Of a stretch of DNA of 34,565 nt, positions 21,764-29,211 are shown piece after piece. Location of the stretch: positions 1 to 34,565 of the forward strand of contig SVKP01000034.1 in the NCBI GenBank assembly GCA_015068395.1. Reading direction: 5' to 3'. This DNA comes from Oscillospiraceae bacterium (GTDB taxonomy: Bacteria; Bacillota; Clostridia; Oscillospirales; Oscillospiraceae). Under the pieces are notes generated by a model, which saw only the letters and a program-made list of their open reading frames with translations, was not told the DNA's origin and did no database searches. Every line of letters begins with the position of its first letter. The stretch's first letter is position 1. Made by a program: the position numbers and the translations under genes.

Positions 21764-23248
21764 TCATTCCGCCGCTTCGGACGTGAGGCAGACCGTGTTG
21801 GCGTCCGCATCCCAGAAGACCTGAAAGCCGTTGAGGGCGGCACAGTCCCTGAGCTTGACATATTCGGCTCCCCCATACACGAAATACGAAACGGCCTTCT
21901 CCTTCTCGCCGACGAGGACCTGCGCCGTGTTGACAAAGACGCGCGTCGCATTCCGTTCCGCGGCGTGCAGCTCCGGGGCTGTGCCGGGGCATGCCCAGAC
22001 GTCGGCCTCGCTTGCGAGGCAGCGCCTCGCCTCGTCTGTCGCAACGTAGTTCACGCCGTCGATCATCAGGAGCGGGCAGGCCACGCTTGCCCCGTCCACG
22101 GTCATCTGGGCGGAGGATTCCGTCGGTGACGCCAGCTCGGCAAGCAGTTGGCTCAGCGCGCGGGCAATGTCGATCCGATTGGTGTACTGTGTGAGCAGAT
22201 AGCTCATATCCCCGTCGGGAAAAGAGAACGTGAGGTCCGGCCTGCCGAGGCAGGCGAGCGTGTTCGAAATGATCTCCTGCGCGTCCTGACTGGATATATA
22301 TTTCTCCGGCTCGAAAAGCTCGTCTTCACATGCGCCGATCACGCCGAGCGATTTCGCCGTGAGAAGGGCGTCATAGTAGTCCGCCGCTTCGGGTACGTCG
22401 GCATACTGCGCCGTGCCGTCCTCGTATCCGCTCAGCTCATACAGCGTCATGATGCTTTTTACGAATTCGCCTCTCGTCATCCCGTACTTGGGGGAGAACG
22501 TAAAGGCGCTGGTTTTGCTCATGATCCCCGCGTCCACCAGCGCTTCGACCCCCGGCAGATCATCCGGGAATTCCGCCATGTCGACGTAGCTGCCGAGCTC
22601 AAGGACGGTGCGGTCCCCGTAGTTCGGGGCGGCGTAGCCGTGAATGCAGCGCTCGCTCAGGCGGTACTGCTTCACCGCAACATAGTCCGTTATGGATTCC
22701 GGCTCGACCTCGCGCAGCGGCAGGATGACCGAGCAATAGTCGTAATCCTGACGGGTGGTTCTGGTGTTGCCCTCGATGGTGCAGACGATATCCCCCTCCA
22801 CAAACAGGACGATACCGACGTGCAGAAGGACGTCGCCCTTAGGGTGCTTGTCCGCGTCATAGAAGAAAATCAGGTCGCCCTGCCGGGGGGTATAGTCTCC
22901 GCCTCTGGACTGGCTCGGATAATACTCGCCCATGCGCGCAAAGCTCTGCATGTGCAGGGTGCAGCTCTTGTTTCTGGGAAAAAACGATTTCGGGTATCCG
23001 GCCTTGCTCGCGCACCACGAGACGAACATGTCGCACCAGTAGGCGTTCGAGCAGCCATACCAGACCCCGTATTTTGAATAGTTGCTGTTTTCGCGCTCGC
23101 TGTATCCGAGCTCGCCCAGAGCGACGGATACGATGGACGCCGAGCGGTAGGAGTTCTTTCCGGCGGCGAGCGCCGATACGTTCAGCATTCCCGCCGCGAG
23201 TATTCCCGCAAGCAGTACTGCGATCAGCCTGTTGGCAACTGCACGCAT
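21764..23248 (-). CDS. Secreted CHAP-domain peptidoglycan amidase/peptidase with SLH and stalk modules
   Basis: The 494-residue protein has an N-terminal signal peptide (MRAVANRLIAVLLAGILAAG..., cleavage after ALA near 27). Residues 60-175 form a CHAP domain: WCDMFVSWCA with catalytic Cys72, HVGIV with His143, and EGN (159-161) completing the triad. SLH-like repeats (about 230-330: TFSPKYGMTRGEFVKSIMTL and LGVIGACEDELFEP) would hold it at the cell wall. The tail (about 440-494) has the stalk pattern YFVYGGAEYVKLRDCAALNG then VFWDADANTVCLTS. It should cleave peptidoglycan. The tracked start is TTG 23272; I prefer ATG 23248 since AAGAGG lies 9 bases upstream and it gives a standard signal peptide. 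A strong promoter is not certain. Confidence 0.9.
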   Translation of the reverse strand: MRAVANRLIAVLLAGILAAGMLNVSALAAGKNSYRSASIVSVALGELGYSERENSNYSKYGVWYGCSNAYWCDMFVSWCASKAGYPKSFFPRNKSCTLHMQSFARMGEYYPSQSRGGDYTPRQGDLIFFYDADKHPKGDVLLHVGIVLFVEGDIVCTIEGNTRTTRQDYDYCSVILPLREVEPESITDYVAVKQYRLSERCIHGYAAPNYGDRTVLELGSYVDMAEFPDDLPGVEALVDAGIMSKTSAFTFSPKYGMTRGEFVKSIMTLYELSGYEDGTAQYADVPEAADYYDALLTAKSLGVIGACEDELFEPEKYISSQDAQEIISNTLACLGRPDLTFSFPDGDMSYLLTQYTNRIDIARALSQLLAELASPTESSAQMTVDGASVACPLLMIDGVNYVATDEARRCLASEADVWACPGTAPELHAAERNATRVFVNTAQVLVGEKEKAVSYFVYGGAEYVKLRDCAALNGFQVFWDADANTVCLTSEAAE

Positions 23249-23289
23249 TCTCTCAAGCCTCTTGTGATTCAAATTACTCTCTTCGGACG

Positions 23290-23360
23290 GCTTCCGGCGG
23301 AGTTCACAGAAAGCGCCGCCTAATTATCGACATCTTATCACAAAATGCCGCCGGAAGCAA
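23290..23360 (-). promoter_or_regulatory. Putative promoter of the CHAP gene within an 11-bp inverted repeat
   Basis: Minus strand TTGCTT, 17-base spacer, TAAGAT with an upstream TG (extended -10). Perfect arms GCTTCCGGCGG (23290-23300) and CCGCCGGAAGC (23348-23358) flank it; one arm covers the -35/spacer and the other lies in the leader. Confidence 0.45.
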
Positions 23361-23392
23361 CCGGGAGATGTCCCCGGAACAGGCCTCGCAGA

Positions 23393-23425
23393 AAATGGGG
23401 AGGCCGCGCCGAAGCGCCGCCCCCC
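23393..23425 (-). terminator. Terminator after the HAD fragment
   Basis: On the minus strand GGGGGGCG-GCGC-TTCG-GCGC-GGCCTCCCC followed by ATTTTC: a UUCG tetraloop hairpin with one mismatch, then a short T-run. Confidence 0.75.
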
Positions 23426-23433
23426 ATCATCGC

Positions 23434-23832
23434 TTATAAACGGAATATGCTTTTCCAGCACCGAAAGTCCACCGGCTCAAAGCTGTCGCGCAGCTCCCTG
23501 ACCATCCGGTCGGGATCATCGTTCGTCAGAACGTGATCGTTGTTGGACCGAAGCCCAAAGGTGACGGTTTTCTCCGTCCCCAGCATGGCGGCAAGCTCCT
23601 TGAGCATGGCGGGCCGGGATACGCTCGCGTCGTAGATCTTCATAAAGGAGTAGCCCGCAAATTCTGAGTTTCCCTTCATCACGCGGTAGGCGTCGCTCCA
23701 CGGCTGCGCCGTCAGCTTCTCATAGCCCTCGGCAATGGCTTCGTCCGTGTCGACGACCAGCAGATAGACGATGTTTTCATACTGCTCCACGGGGGTCTTC
23801 AAATAGTTGCGGTAGGGGGAGCGCCGTTTCAA
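23434..23832 (-). pseudogene. Remnant of a HAD-IIB (Cof-type) phosphatase
   Basis: The 132-residue frame resembles only the C-terminal half of Cof-type HAD phosphatases: MKIYDASVSRPAMLKELAAMLG is followed by TVTFGLRSNNDH, where active enzymes have FGDxxND. The catalytic N-terminal DxDGT core is absent. A stop (TAA) lies in frame six codons upstream of the first possible start, which is a TTG with no ribosome binding site. It reads as a truncated, decayed gene facing the MATE promoter. A small expressed protein from GTG or an internal ATG is possible but unlikely. A terminator still follows, as expected for a relic. Family call is tentative. Confidence 0.45.
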
Positions 23833-23885
23833 TACGGCGTTCGGCTTTTATTTGCTTTACGATGCAATTCATGTTATGCTGTTCT

Positions 23886-23891
23886 TATAAT
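23886..23891 (+). promoter_or_regulatory. -10 element upstream of the MATE gene
   Basis: TATAAT (perfect) 25 bases before the chosen GTG. No good -35 was seen at 16-18 bases, so this is weak on its own. Confidence 0.4.
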
Positions 23892-23915
23892 TAATAAAGA
23901 AGGGTGGCAGCGACG

Positions 23916-25280
23916 GTGCGAACGCAACAGAGCGTCGACTTTACGCGGGGGAACATTATCGGCAGCATTGTCGCGTTTTCCCTGCCCATTGTGCTCGGCG
24001 AGCTGCTGCAAAATCTCTACAACAGCGTGGACGCTATCGTCGTGGGGAACTTCGCCGGGAAGAACGCGCTCGCCGCGGTCACGGTTGGCGGCGTGATCTC
24101 CAACATGGTCGTCATGTTTTTCAACGGCATGTCCGTGGGCACGAACGTGACGATCTCCAAGGCGTACGGATTCGGCAACGCGGAGGAGCTGCGCGCCAAG
24201 GTGCGCGTGGCGTTCACGTTCTCGCTGCTGCTCGGCGTCGGGTTTTCGCTGCTGGGCATCCTGTTCACGCCGCAGCTGCTTGAGCTCGCGGGAACGCAGC
24301 CGGAGTATTACGCGGAGGCGCTGACGTATCTGCGCATCTACCTCGCGGGGCTGATGTTCACGGTCATTTACAACAACGCCGCGGGCATTCTGCGCGCTGT
24401 CGGCGATTCGCGCACGCCGTTTAACATCCTTGCGCTTGCCTGCGGCGTCAACATCGTGCTGGACGTCGCGCTCACCGGCGTGCTGCGCCTGGGGGTGACG
24501 GGCGTTGCGCTCGCGACCGTCTGCTCGCAGGCGCTTTCCACGGTGCTTGCCTACCGCGCCATCGGGCGCGGGCAGGGGACGCACTGCATCGACTTTGGCG
24601 AGCTTTGGCGCGCAGGCGCGCCGACCGTGCGCGAAATTCTCGGCATCGGCATGGCGGCGGGTATTCAAAGCGCGCTGATCGGCTTTTCCAACATCTTTGT
24701 GACGCGGTATACGAACCTGTTCAGCACGGCGTCCGTCGCCGGTATCGGCATCGCGCAGCGCATCGACCGCTTTGTGATCCTGCCCGCAAAATCCTTCGGC
24801 ATCACGATGACGACCTTCGTCAGCCAGAACCTCGGGGCGGGGCGGAACGAGCGCGTGCGCGACGGCGTGCGGCAATGCATGTTCACCGCGCTCGCCGCGA
24901 CGCTTGTGTTCAGCGTGCTCGTCTATGTTTTTGCGCGTGCCTGTGTGGCGCTGTTCAACCCGGAGGAGGAGGTCGTCGCCGTCGGCGTGGCGATGGTGCG
25001 CGTGCTGGCGCTGATGTTCTGGGTCATGGCGGTGCGCGAGGTGCTGCTGGGTTATCTGCGCGGTTACGGCAGGAGCTTTGTGCCGATGGTGCTCAGCCTG
25101 ATCGGCATGATCGGCGTGCGGCAGGTCTATCTGGCTGCCACGCTGTACACGGCGCAGCCGGAGATCAAACACATCTACCTCTGCTATCCGATCGGCTGGG
25201 CGGCGACGACTGGCCTGCTGCTCGTCTATTATCTGCTGGTCAGGGGAAAGCTCTCTCAAGGAATATCCGAGCCTGATTGA
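23916..25280 (+). CDS. MATE family multidrug/toxin exporter
   Basis: The 454-residue integral membrane antiporter exports drugs or metabolites using Na+ or H+. Recognisable blocks are GNIIGSIVAFSLPIVLGELLQNLYNSVDAIVVGNFAG at the start (the MATE N-terminal signature), YFAYLRIYLAG-type helices, NIVLDVALTGVLRLGVTGVALAT (C of first bundle) and the repeat IGIAQRIDRFVILPAKSFGI-TMTTFVSQN of the second bundle. About twelve hydrophobic segments are visible. The tracked GTG at 23904 overlaps the ribosome binding site AGAAGGG; GTG 23916, 11 bases downstream, is preferred. A tiny hairpin TGACG-CAAAA-CGTCA at 25278-25292 holds its stop codon and that of the convergent hydrolase. Confidence 0.92.
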   Translation: MRTQQSVDFTRGNIIGSIVAFSLPIVLGELLQNLYNSVDAIVVGNFAGKNALAAVTVGGVISNMVVMFFNGMSVGTNVTISKAYGFGNAEELRAKVRVAFTFSLLLGVGFSLLGILFTPQLLELAGTQPEYYAEALTYLRIYLAGLMFTVIYNNAAGILRAVGDSRTPFNILALACGVNIVLDVALTGVLRLGVTGVALATVCSQALSTVLAYRAIGRGQGTHCIDFGELWRAGAPTVREILGIGMAAGIQSALIGFSNIFVTRYTNLFSTASVAGIGIAQRIDRFVILPAKSFGITMTTFVSQNLGAGRNERVRDGVRQCMFTALAATLVFSVLVYVFARACVALFNPEEEVVAVGVAMVRVLALMFWVMAVREVLLGYLRGYGRSFVPMVLSLIGMIGVRQVYLAATLYTAQPEIKHIYLCYPIGWAATTGLLLVYYLLVRGKLSQGISEPD

Positions 25281-25289
25281 CGCAAAACG

Positions 25290-26108
25290 TCATTGCAGGA
25301 GCTTCCCAACCTCCTCAGCGAATTTTTCCGGGGCGTTCGACACAAGCATGTGGTCGCTGTTTGGGAAGCGGACGGCTTTGTACGGCGTTTTCACATGCTC
25401 TCCGTACCACTCCGCGAGCTTGGGAGAGAACAGGGAGCCGGGGTCCGCGTAGAAGTAGGTCAGCGGTACGGTGATCTGTCCCACGGTTTCCCGGTTATCC
25501 TGCGCCTTCATGGAGGCGGAAAGGCTTTTCAGCACGGTTTCATCGCATGCCGCCAGCTTCTTTTTCAGCGGCTTTTTCAGCAGGAAGCCGGGAACCTTTG
25601 CCAGTCTCGGGATCGCCCCGACGGCAAACGCCTTATACAGGGAATAGAAATCCTTTCCGGCGTCCTTCTCCATATCCTGCGCGGTGTAGGCTCCCTGATA
25701 GAGCCCAAGCTTCCAATCATGGTCGTTCAGCTGCTTTGGCGTCATGTCGCAGAGCACGAGCTGCTTGAGCGCATCGCATCCATACAGTCGGACGTAAGTC
25801 ATCGCGACGCCCGCGCCCATCGACCAGCCTAAAAGCGTAACATTTTCAAGAGACAGCCCGCGGATCAGTTCGTCCAGATCGCTCGCGAGGGTCTCCATGG
25901 TGGGCTTTTCGCGGTTTGCCTCCTTGCTGCCGCCGTGGCCGCGGTGATCGTAGATGATGCAGCGCGCCTTTTGCCTGAGCGTTTTGACCGGCTGCAAAAA
26001 AATCTCGTGCGAGCTCGTCCAGCCGTGCATCATGACCAGTGTTTCCGGCCCGCTTCCAACGTCCTCATAGTACAGCTTTTCGCCGTTTTTCAATGTGAAG
26101 TAGCTCAT
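25290..26108 (-). CDS. Alpha/beta hydrolase
   Basis: A 272-residue alpha/beta hydrolase fold enzyme. MHGWTSS (27-33) is the oxyanion turn, GWSMGAG (94-100) the nucleophile elbow with Ser96, and DHMLVSN contains the catalytic His. An acid is likely in TYFYADPGSLF. Substrate unknown; it looks like a small-molecule esterase, lipase or peptidase-type hydrolase. RBS AGGAGG precedes ATG 26108. The start codon overlaps the stop of a small upstream membrane-peptide gene (ATGA at 26105-26108), which implies coupled translation. It converges on the MATE gene with only 9 bases between stops. The ORF track start at 26405 is an upstream extension through that small gene. Confidence 0.9.
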   Translation of the reverse strand: MSYFTLKNGEKLYYEDVGSGPETLVMMHGWTSSHEIFLQPVKTLRQKARCIIYDHRGHGGSKEANREKPTMETLASDLDELIRGLSLENVTLLGWSMGAGVAMTYVRLYGCDALKQLVLCDMTPKQLNDHDWKLGLYQGAYTAQDMEKDAGKDFYSLYKAFAVGAIPRLAKVPGFLLKKPLKKKLAACDETVLKSLSASMKAQDNRETVGQITVPLTYFYADPGSLFSPKLAEWYGEHVKTPYKAVRFPNSDHMLVSNAPEKFAEEVGKLLQ

Positions 26109-26260
26109 GACCTGCCTCCTTGTTTTGCCGTGCAGCTCTTTTTCTGAATGTACTCTCCGTACATGGCCCTGCCGACGAGAAACGCGGCGATGCCGAAAAT
26201 CGACGAAGTCAGCAGCAGCGCAAAGAACCAAACCGCCTTGTTGCTGGATTTGTTTTTCAT
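26105..26260 (-). CDS. Small single-pass membrane peptide, 51 aa
   Basis: The product begins MKNKSSNKAVWFFALLLTSS; one hydrophobic stretch AVWFFALLLTSSIFGIAAFLVG (9-30) forms a transmembrane helix, with a basic charged tail KKSCTAKQGGRS. ATG 26260 has GGGAGG 7 bases upstream; the tracked start at 26299 lies further up in the leader. A strong promoter (26308-26336) drives it and the overlapping hydrolase gene. I do not recognise the family. Its position suggests that it could anchor or regulate the hydrolase, but this is inference only. Confidence 0.7.
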   Translation of the reverse strand: MKNKSSNKAVWFFALLLTSSIFGIAAFLVGRAMYGEYIQKKSCTAKQGGRS

Positions 26261-26307
26261 AGAGTTTTCCTCCCAAACGATTACAAAATAGTCTGACATG
26301 GGCTCGT

Positions 26308-26336
26308 ATTATATCATGCCGCAGTCCGGTTTCCAA
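26308..26336 (-). promoter_or_regulatory. Promoter of the small peptide-hydrolase operon
   Basis: Minus strand TTGGAA, 17-base spacer, TATAAT, with TGA before the -10 (extended -10). About 50 bases upstream of ATG 26260. Confidence 0.85.
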
Positions 26337-26398
26337 GGGCTGCGGGCTTTTTTTGCAAAGGCGTCCGGTTTTCCTCGTCATGATTTGCTTTTTCCTGC

Positions 26399-26427
26399 TT
26401 GCCACCTTGCCGCTTTTCGATTATAAT
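26399..26427 (+). promoter_or_regulatory. Promoter of the two GNAT genes
   Basis: TTGCCA, 17-base spacer, TATAAT: 5/6 and 6/6 matches. Divergent from the promoter at 26308-26336. Confidence 0.88.
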
Positions 26428-26455
26428 TGCGCTGGAATTCCCCGGAGGAGGAACT

Positions 26456-27049
26456 ATGGTCATCAGAGAATATACCGATCACGACGAGCTGGCGTGGCTG
26501 AGGTGCAGGGTGCTTTCCTTCTTGGATTGCTCCTATTACAATGACGTCCTGACCCGCCGGGAAGCATATGAGAATGATTCCGTTTCCCTTGTCGCGGAGG
26601 AAGATGATAAGATCATCGGTCTGATCGACGCGGAGATTGAAAAGGAGGCCGGAAGCCTGTGCGTGGCGGGCAGCCAACGCGGCGCGGTCATTTGGCATCT
26701 TGCCGTGCTGCCGGAATATCGCAGAAGGCATGTTGCGGCTTCTCTGTGGAGCGAGGCAAAGGCGCGGCTGAAAAAAAGAGGCATCCCATACTGTGAGGTA
26801 TGGACACAGGAGGATGAAGCCGCCAACCGCTGGTATCAGGCGCAGGGCTTTGTGAATATCAGGGAAAAGAATTGGCTGCGCTGTTACGCCCGCCCGTCCA
26901 AAGCGGACTGGTTTTTGAACCGTGAAAATGTCGGTGAGCTGTACGGCGTGGAAGAGATGATATTTGAGATAAAGACCTCGCGGCGCGAGGAAATTGCAGA
27001 CTATTGCTACAGGATCGACGAAGTCAGACTTTACGCTACGGAGTTGTAG
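26456..27049 (+). CDS. GNAT family N-acetyltransferase
   Basis: The 197-residue protein has the acetyl-CoA-binding core: VIWHLAVLPEYRRRHVAASL (motif A, with the R/Q-x-x-G/A variation RRRHVAA) and the following helix WSEAKARLKKRG. Motif B, DEAANRWYQAQGFVNIRE, is also typical. An extra C-terminal region of about 50 residues (CYARPSKADWFLNRENVGEL) is longer than the minimal fold. Acceptor unknown. Start ATG 26456 follows CGGAGGAGG and a strong promoter. It is 11 bases upstream of a second GNAT gene, forming a two-gene operon. Confidence 0.9.
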   Translation: MVIREYTDHDELAWLRCRVLSFLDCSYYNDVLTRREAYENDSVSLVAEEDDKIIGLIDAEIEKEAGSLCVAGSQRGAVIWHLAVLPEYRRRHVAASLWSEAKARLKKRGIPYCEVWTQEDEAANRWYQAQGFVNIREKNWLRCYARPSKADWFLNRENVGELYGVEEMIFEIKTSRREEIADYCYRIDEVRLYATEL

Positions 27050-27060
27050 GGGGAAAAACC

Positions 27061-27483
27061 ATGTCAGAACCAGTAATCAAACGCGTCAGCGAAGACGACA
27101 AGGAAATCGGTGATTTTATTCACGAAGGCTTCACCGCGTATGGCGAGCAAAACCATGTTGTGCTCAACTATGAGGCGTTCTGCTTTGCCGCCGAAAACGA
27201 CGACGGCAGCATCGTCGGAGCCGTCACCGGCCGCGCATACTACAACGAGGTCCACATCGGCGATCTGATCGTTCGCGAGGGATGCCGGAAAAGCGGCGTG
27301 GGGAGCAGGCTCGTCAAAGCCGTGGAGGACGCCTACCGGGGCAAGGGATACGACGTCATAACACTGTCGACCTTCGGCTTTCAGGCGCCGGAATTCTATA
27401 AAAAGCTTGGATTCAAGGTGGAATTCATTCGTGAGAGCCGCGATCCGAGGCTGAATAAAATATTTTTGAAAAAGGAATTGTGA
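27061..27483 (+). CDS. GNAT family N-acetyltransferase
   Basis: The 140-residue protein is a compact GNAT: IGDLIVREGCRKSGVGSRLV carries acetyl-CoA motif A (R-x-x-G-V-G), and FGFQAPEFYKKLGFKVEFI the closing motif. This single-domain form is similar to small GNATs acting on antibiotics, amines or protein termini. Its acceptor cannot be stated. RBS GGGGGAAA lies 6 bases before ATG 27061. It is the second gene of the operon. A structured region follows 30 bases after its stop, before the next gene. Confidence 0.9.
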   Translation: MSEPVIKRVSEDDKEIGDFIHEGFTAYGEQNHVVLNYEAFCFAAENDDGSIVGAVTGRAYYNEVHIGDLIVREGCRKSGVGSRLVKAVEDAYRGKGYDVITLSTFGFQAPEFYKKLGFKVEFIRESRDPRLNKIFLKKEL

Positions 27484-27514
27484 GGTCAAGGGCTTCGGAA
27501 AAGCAGGTATTATC

Positions 27515-27563
27515 CGGCGTCCCCCGTCTGTACGCGCATGGCGAGTCGGAAGGGGGACAGCCG
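27515..27563 (+). promoter_or_regulatory. Structured leader before the AlbA_2-type gene
   Basis: CGGC-GTCCCCC (27515-27525) pairs with GGGGGAC-A-GCCG (27552-27563): 11 bp with one bulged A, around a 26-base loop. It lies between the GNAT stop and the next ribosome binding site. No T-run follows, so it is not a simple terminator. It does not match a riboswitch class I know. Confidence 0.5.
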
Positions 27564-27589
27564 CCGACTTGGACTGGGAGGCCGCTGCA

Positions 27590-29035
27590 ATGATCGATCT
27601 GAACAATCTCGCGCAGTATCGGGAGAATAACCGCATTGAAGCGAAAAAAGCGCTCGGCGGTCTGCCGCACAGCATTTGGGAAACCTACTCCGCCTTTGCC
27701 AATTCGCTGGGCGGCCTGCTCCTGCTGGGCGTCGAGGAGCTTCCCGACAAATCCCTCCGCGCGGTCGATCTGCCCGACCCGGAGGGGATGGTCCGGGAGT
27801 TCTGGGATCTGGTCAATAATCCGAATCAGGCAAGCGTCAACATCCTCTCGGCGAAGGACGTCACCATTGAGACCGTCGACGGGAAGCGCATCGTCGTCAT
27901 CAACATTCCGTGCGCGGAGCGGTTCGATAAGCCCGTCTATGTGAACGGCAGCCTGTCGAATACCTTCCGGCGCGACGGCGAGGGCGACCACCGCTGTTCC
28001 AAAGAGGAATTCCAGGCGATGGTGCGCGACGCCTCCGTCAAAACACAGGATATGCTTGTGCTGGAGGAAATGGACGTCGAGGTGTTCAACGAGGAGAGCG
28101 TGCACGCCTACCGCCGCCAGATGCAGCTTTCCCGGCCGGATCACGTCTGGGAGGCTCTGGAGGATGAAATATTTCTTCTGAAGCTCGGCGCGATCGGCGT
28201 CGGCGGCGACGGGCAGAAGCACCCTACCTCCGCCGGGCTTCTGATGTTTGGAAACGAGTATGACATCATCCGCGCGTTTCCGCAGTACGCTCTCGACTAC
28301 CGCGAGGAGGACAGCGACGCCCTCCGTCCGGCAGAACGGATCGTCTCCTCCTCCGGCGAGTGGAGCGGAAACGTCTTTGACTTTTACTTCCGCACATACA
28401 GCAGGCTGCAGCTGGTCCTCAACGACCTGTTTGAAATGCGGGGAGGCGTTCGCGTCGATGACACGCCGGTACACAAGGCGGTGCGCGAGGCGCTTGCCAA
28501 CTGCCTTGTCAATTCGGATTATTACGGCAGGGGCGGCGTTGCGGTCGTCAGGCGGAGGAATGGGATCGCCATGTCCAACCCCGGCAGCTTCCGCATCGGA
28601 ATCGCCGCCGCCAAAAGCGGCGGGCTGTCCGACCCGCGCAACGGCACCATGCAGAAGATGTTCAACCTGATCGACGTCGGCGAGCGTACCGGCAGCGGTA
28701 TTCCCAACATCTTCCGCGTCTGGCGGGAGCAGGGCTGGGCAGAGCCGACCATTACACAGGCTATCATGCCGGACCGCACGACGCTGTCGCTGGTCTTCGA
28801 AAAAAGCGGCAGGAAATTATCCATAAAAAAGAGCGATCTTCGCGTACGCGAGCGGCAGAGGAATGCCATCCTCGAATACCTGACCGACCACGCCTCCGCC
28901 AGAACCGCCGAGATCGCGGATGTTCTCGGCGTCAGCGCGGCACGCGCAAGGGCGGTGCTTTCCACGCTGATTGCCGAGGATATCGTCGTCGCCGAAGGCG
29001 GAAGCCACGGCAGGACATATCGGCTCAAAGCGTAG
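27590..29035 (+). CDS. AlbA_2 (Schlafen-type) domain ATP-binding regulator
   Basis: The 481-residue protein has an N-terminal Schlafen/AlbA_2 domain (about 1-120, NRIEAKKALGGLPHSIWETY then YVNGSLSNTFRRDGEG). A central HATPase_c_4-like region follows (VHKAVREALANCLVNSDYYG, then NIFRVWREQGW after GERTGSGIPN). A C-terminal winged-helix segment contains RNAILEYLTDHASARTAEIA and SRGRTYRL-like end. Such proteins are putative transcriptional regulators. The tracked TTG at 27569 is upstream of GGGAGG, which lies 8 bases from ATG 27590; I take ATG. Its target is unknown. It is preceded by a structured leader and followed by the XRE-desulfoferrodoxin gene 176 bases on. No phage or defence neighbours are visible. 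Confidence 0.85.
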   Translation: MIDLNNLAQYRENNRIEAKKALGGLPHSIWETYSAFANSLGGLLLLGVEELPDKSLRAVDLPDPEGMVREFWDLVNNPNQASVNILSAKDVTIETVDGKRIVVINIPCAERFDKPVYVNGSLSNTFRRDGEGDHRCSKEEFQAMVRDASVKTQDMLVLEEMDVEVFNEESVHAYRRQMQLSRPDHVWEALEDEIFLLKLGAIGVGGDGQKHPTSAGLLMFGNEYDIIRAFPQYALDYREEDSDALRPAERIVSSSGEWSGNVFDFYFRTYSRLQLVLNDLFEMRGGVRVDDTPVHKAVREALANCLVNSDYYGRGGVAVVRRRNGIAMSNPGSFRIGIAAAKSGGLSDPRNGTMQKMFNLIDVGERTGSGIPNIFRVWREQGWAEPTITQAIMPDRTTLSLVFEKSGRKLSIKKSDLRVRERQRNAILEYLTDHASARTAEIADVLGVSAARARAVLSTLIAEDIVVAEGGSHGRTYRLKA

Positions 29036-29163
29036 CCGCTTGATTTTCAACCGACCATCTCCGCGACGGGGTCACGCAAAAACGCACGGGAAGCCGGTGC
29101 GGTATTGGGGAAAAGCGAGTAAATGAATCGAGCCGGGGACCGGGTCTACCGAGCGTAGGTTGC

Positions 29164-29202
29164 TTTCACCGCGGCGATATCGTATCCTTGCGGTGAAAGG
29201 AG
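29164..29202 (+). promoter_or_regulatory. Inverted repeat with RBS on its 3' arm (candidate thermo-/translational switch or operator)
   Basis: TTTCACCGC (29164-29172) and GCGGTGAAA (29190-29198) form perfect 9-bp arms around a 17-base loop. AAAGGAG (29196-29202), the ribosome binding site of the XRE-Dfx gene, begins in the 3' arm. The loop contains the palindrome CGATATCG. As DNA it could instead be an operator. Confidence 0.65.
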
Positions 29203-29211
29203 CGATGAACC

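Noticed and set aside
17458-21824. Plus-strand open frames of 718 and 747 codons over the SDR, cyclase-like and flavoprotein genes
   Set aside because: Antisense to recognised families with intact active-site motifs; composition reflects high third-position GC.
29160-29188. A TTGCTT-17-TATCCT promoter within the XRE-Dfx inverted repeat
   Set aside because: It would place the transcription start at the ribosome binding site, leaving almost no leader; kept only as an alternative to the RNA hairpin.
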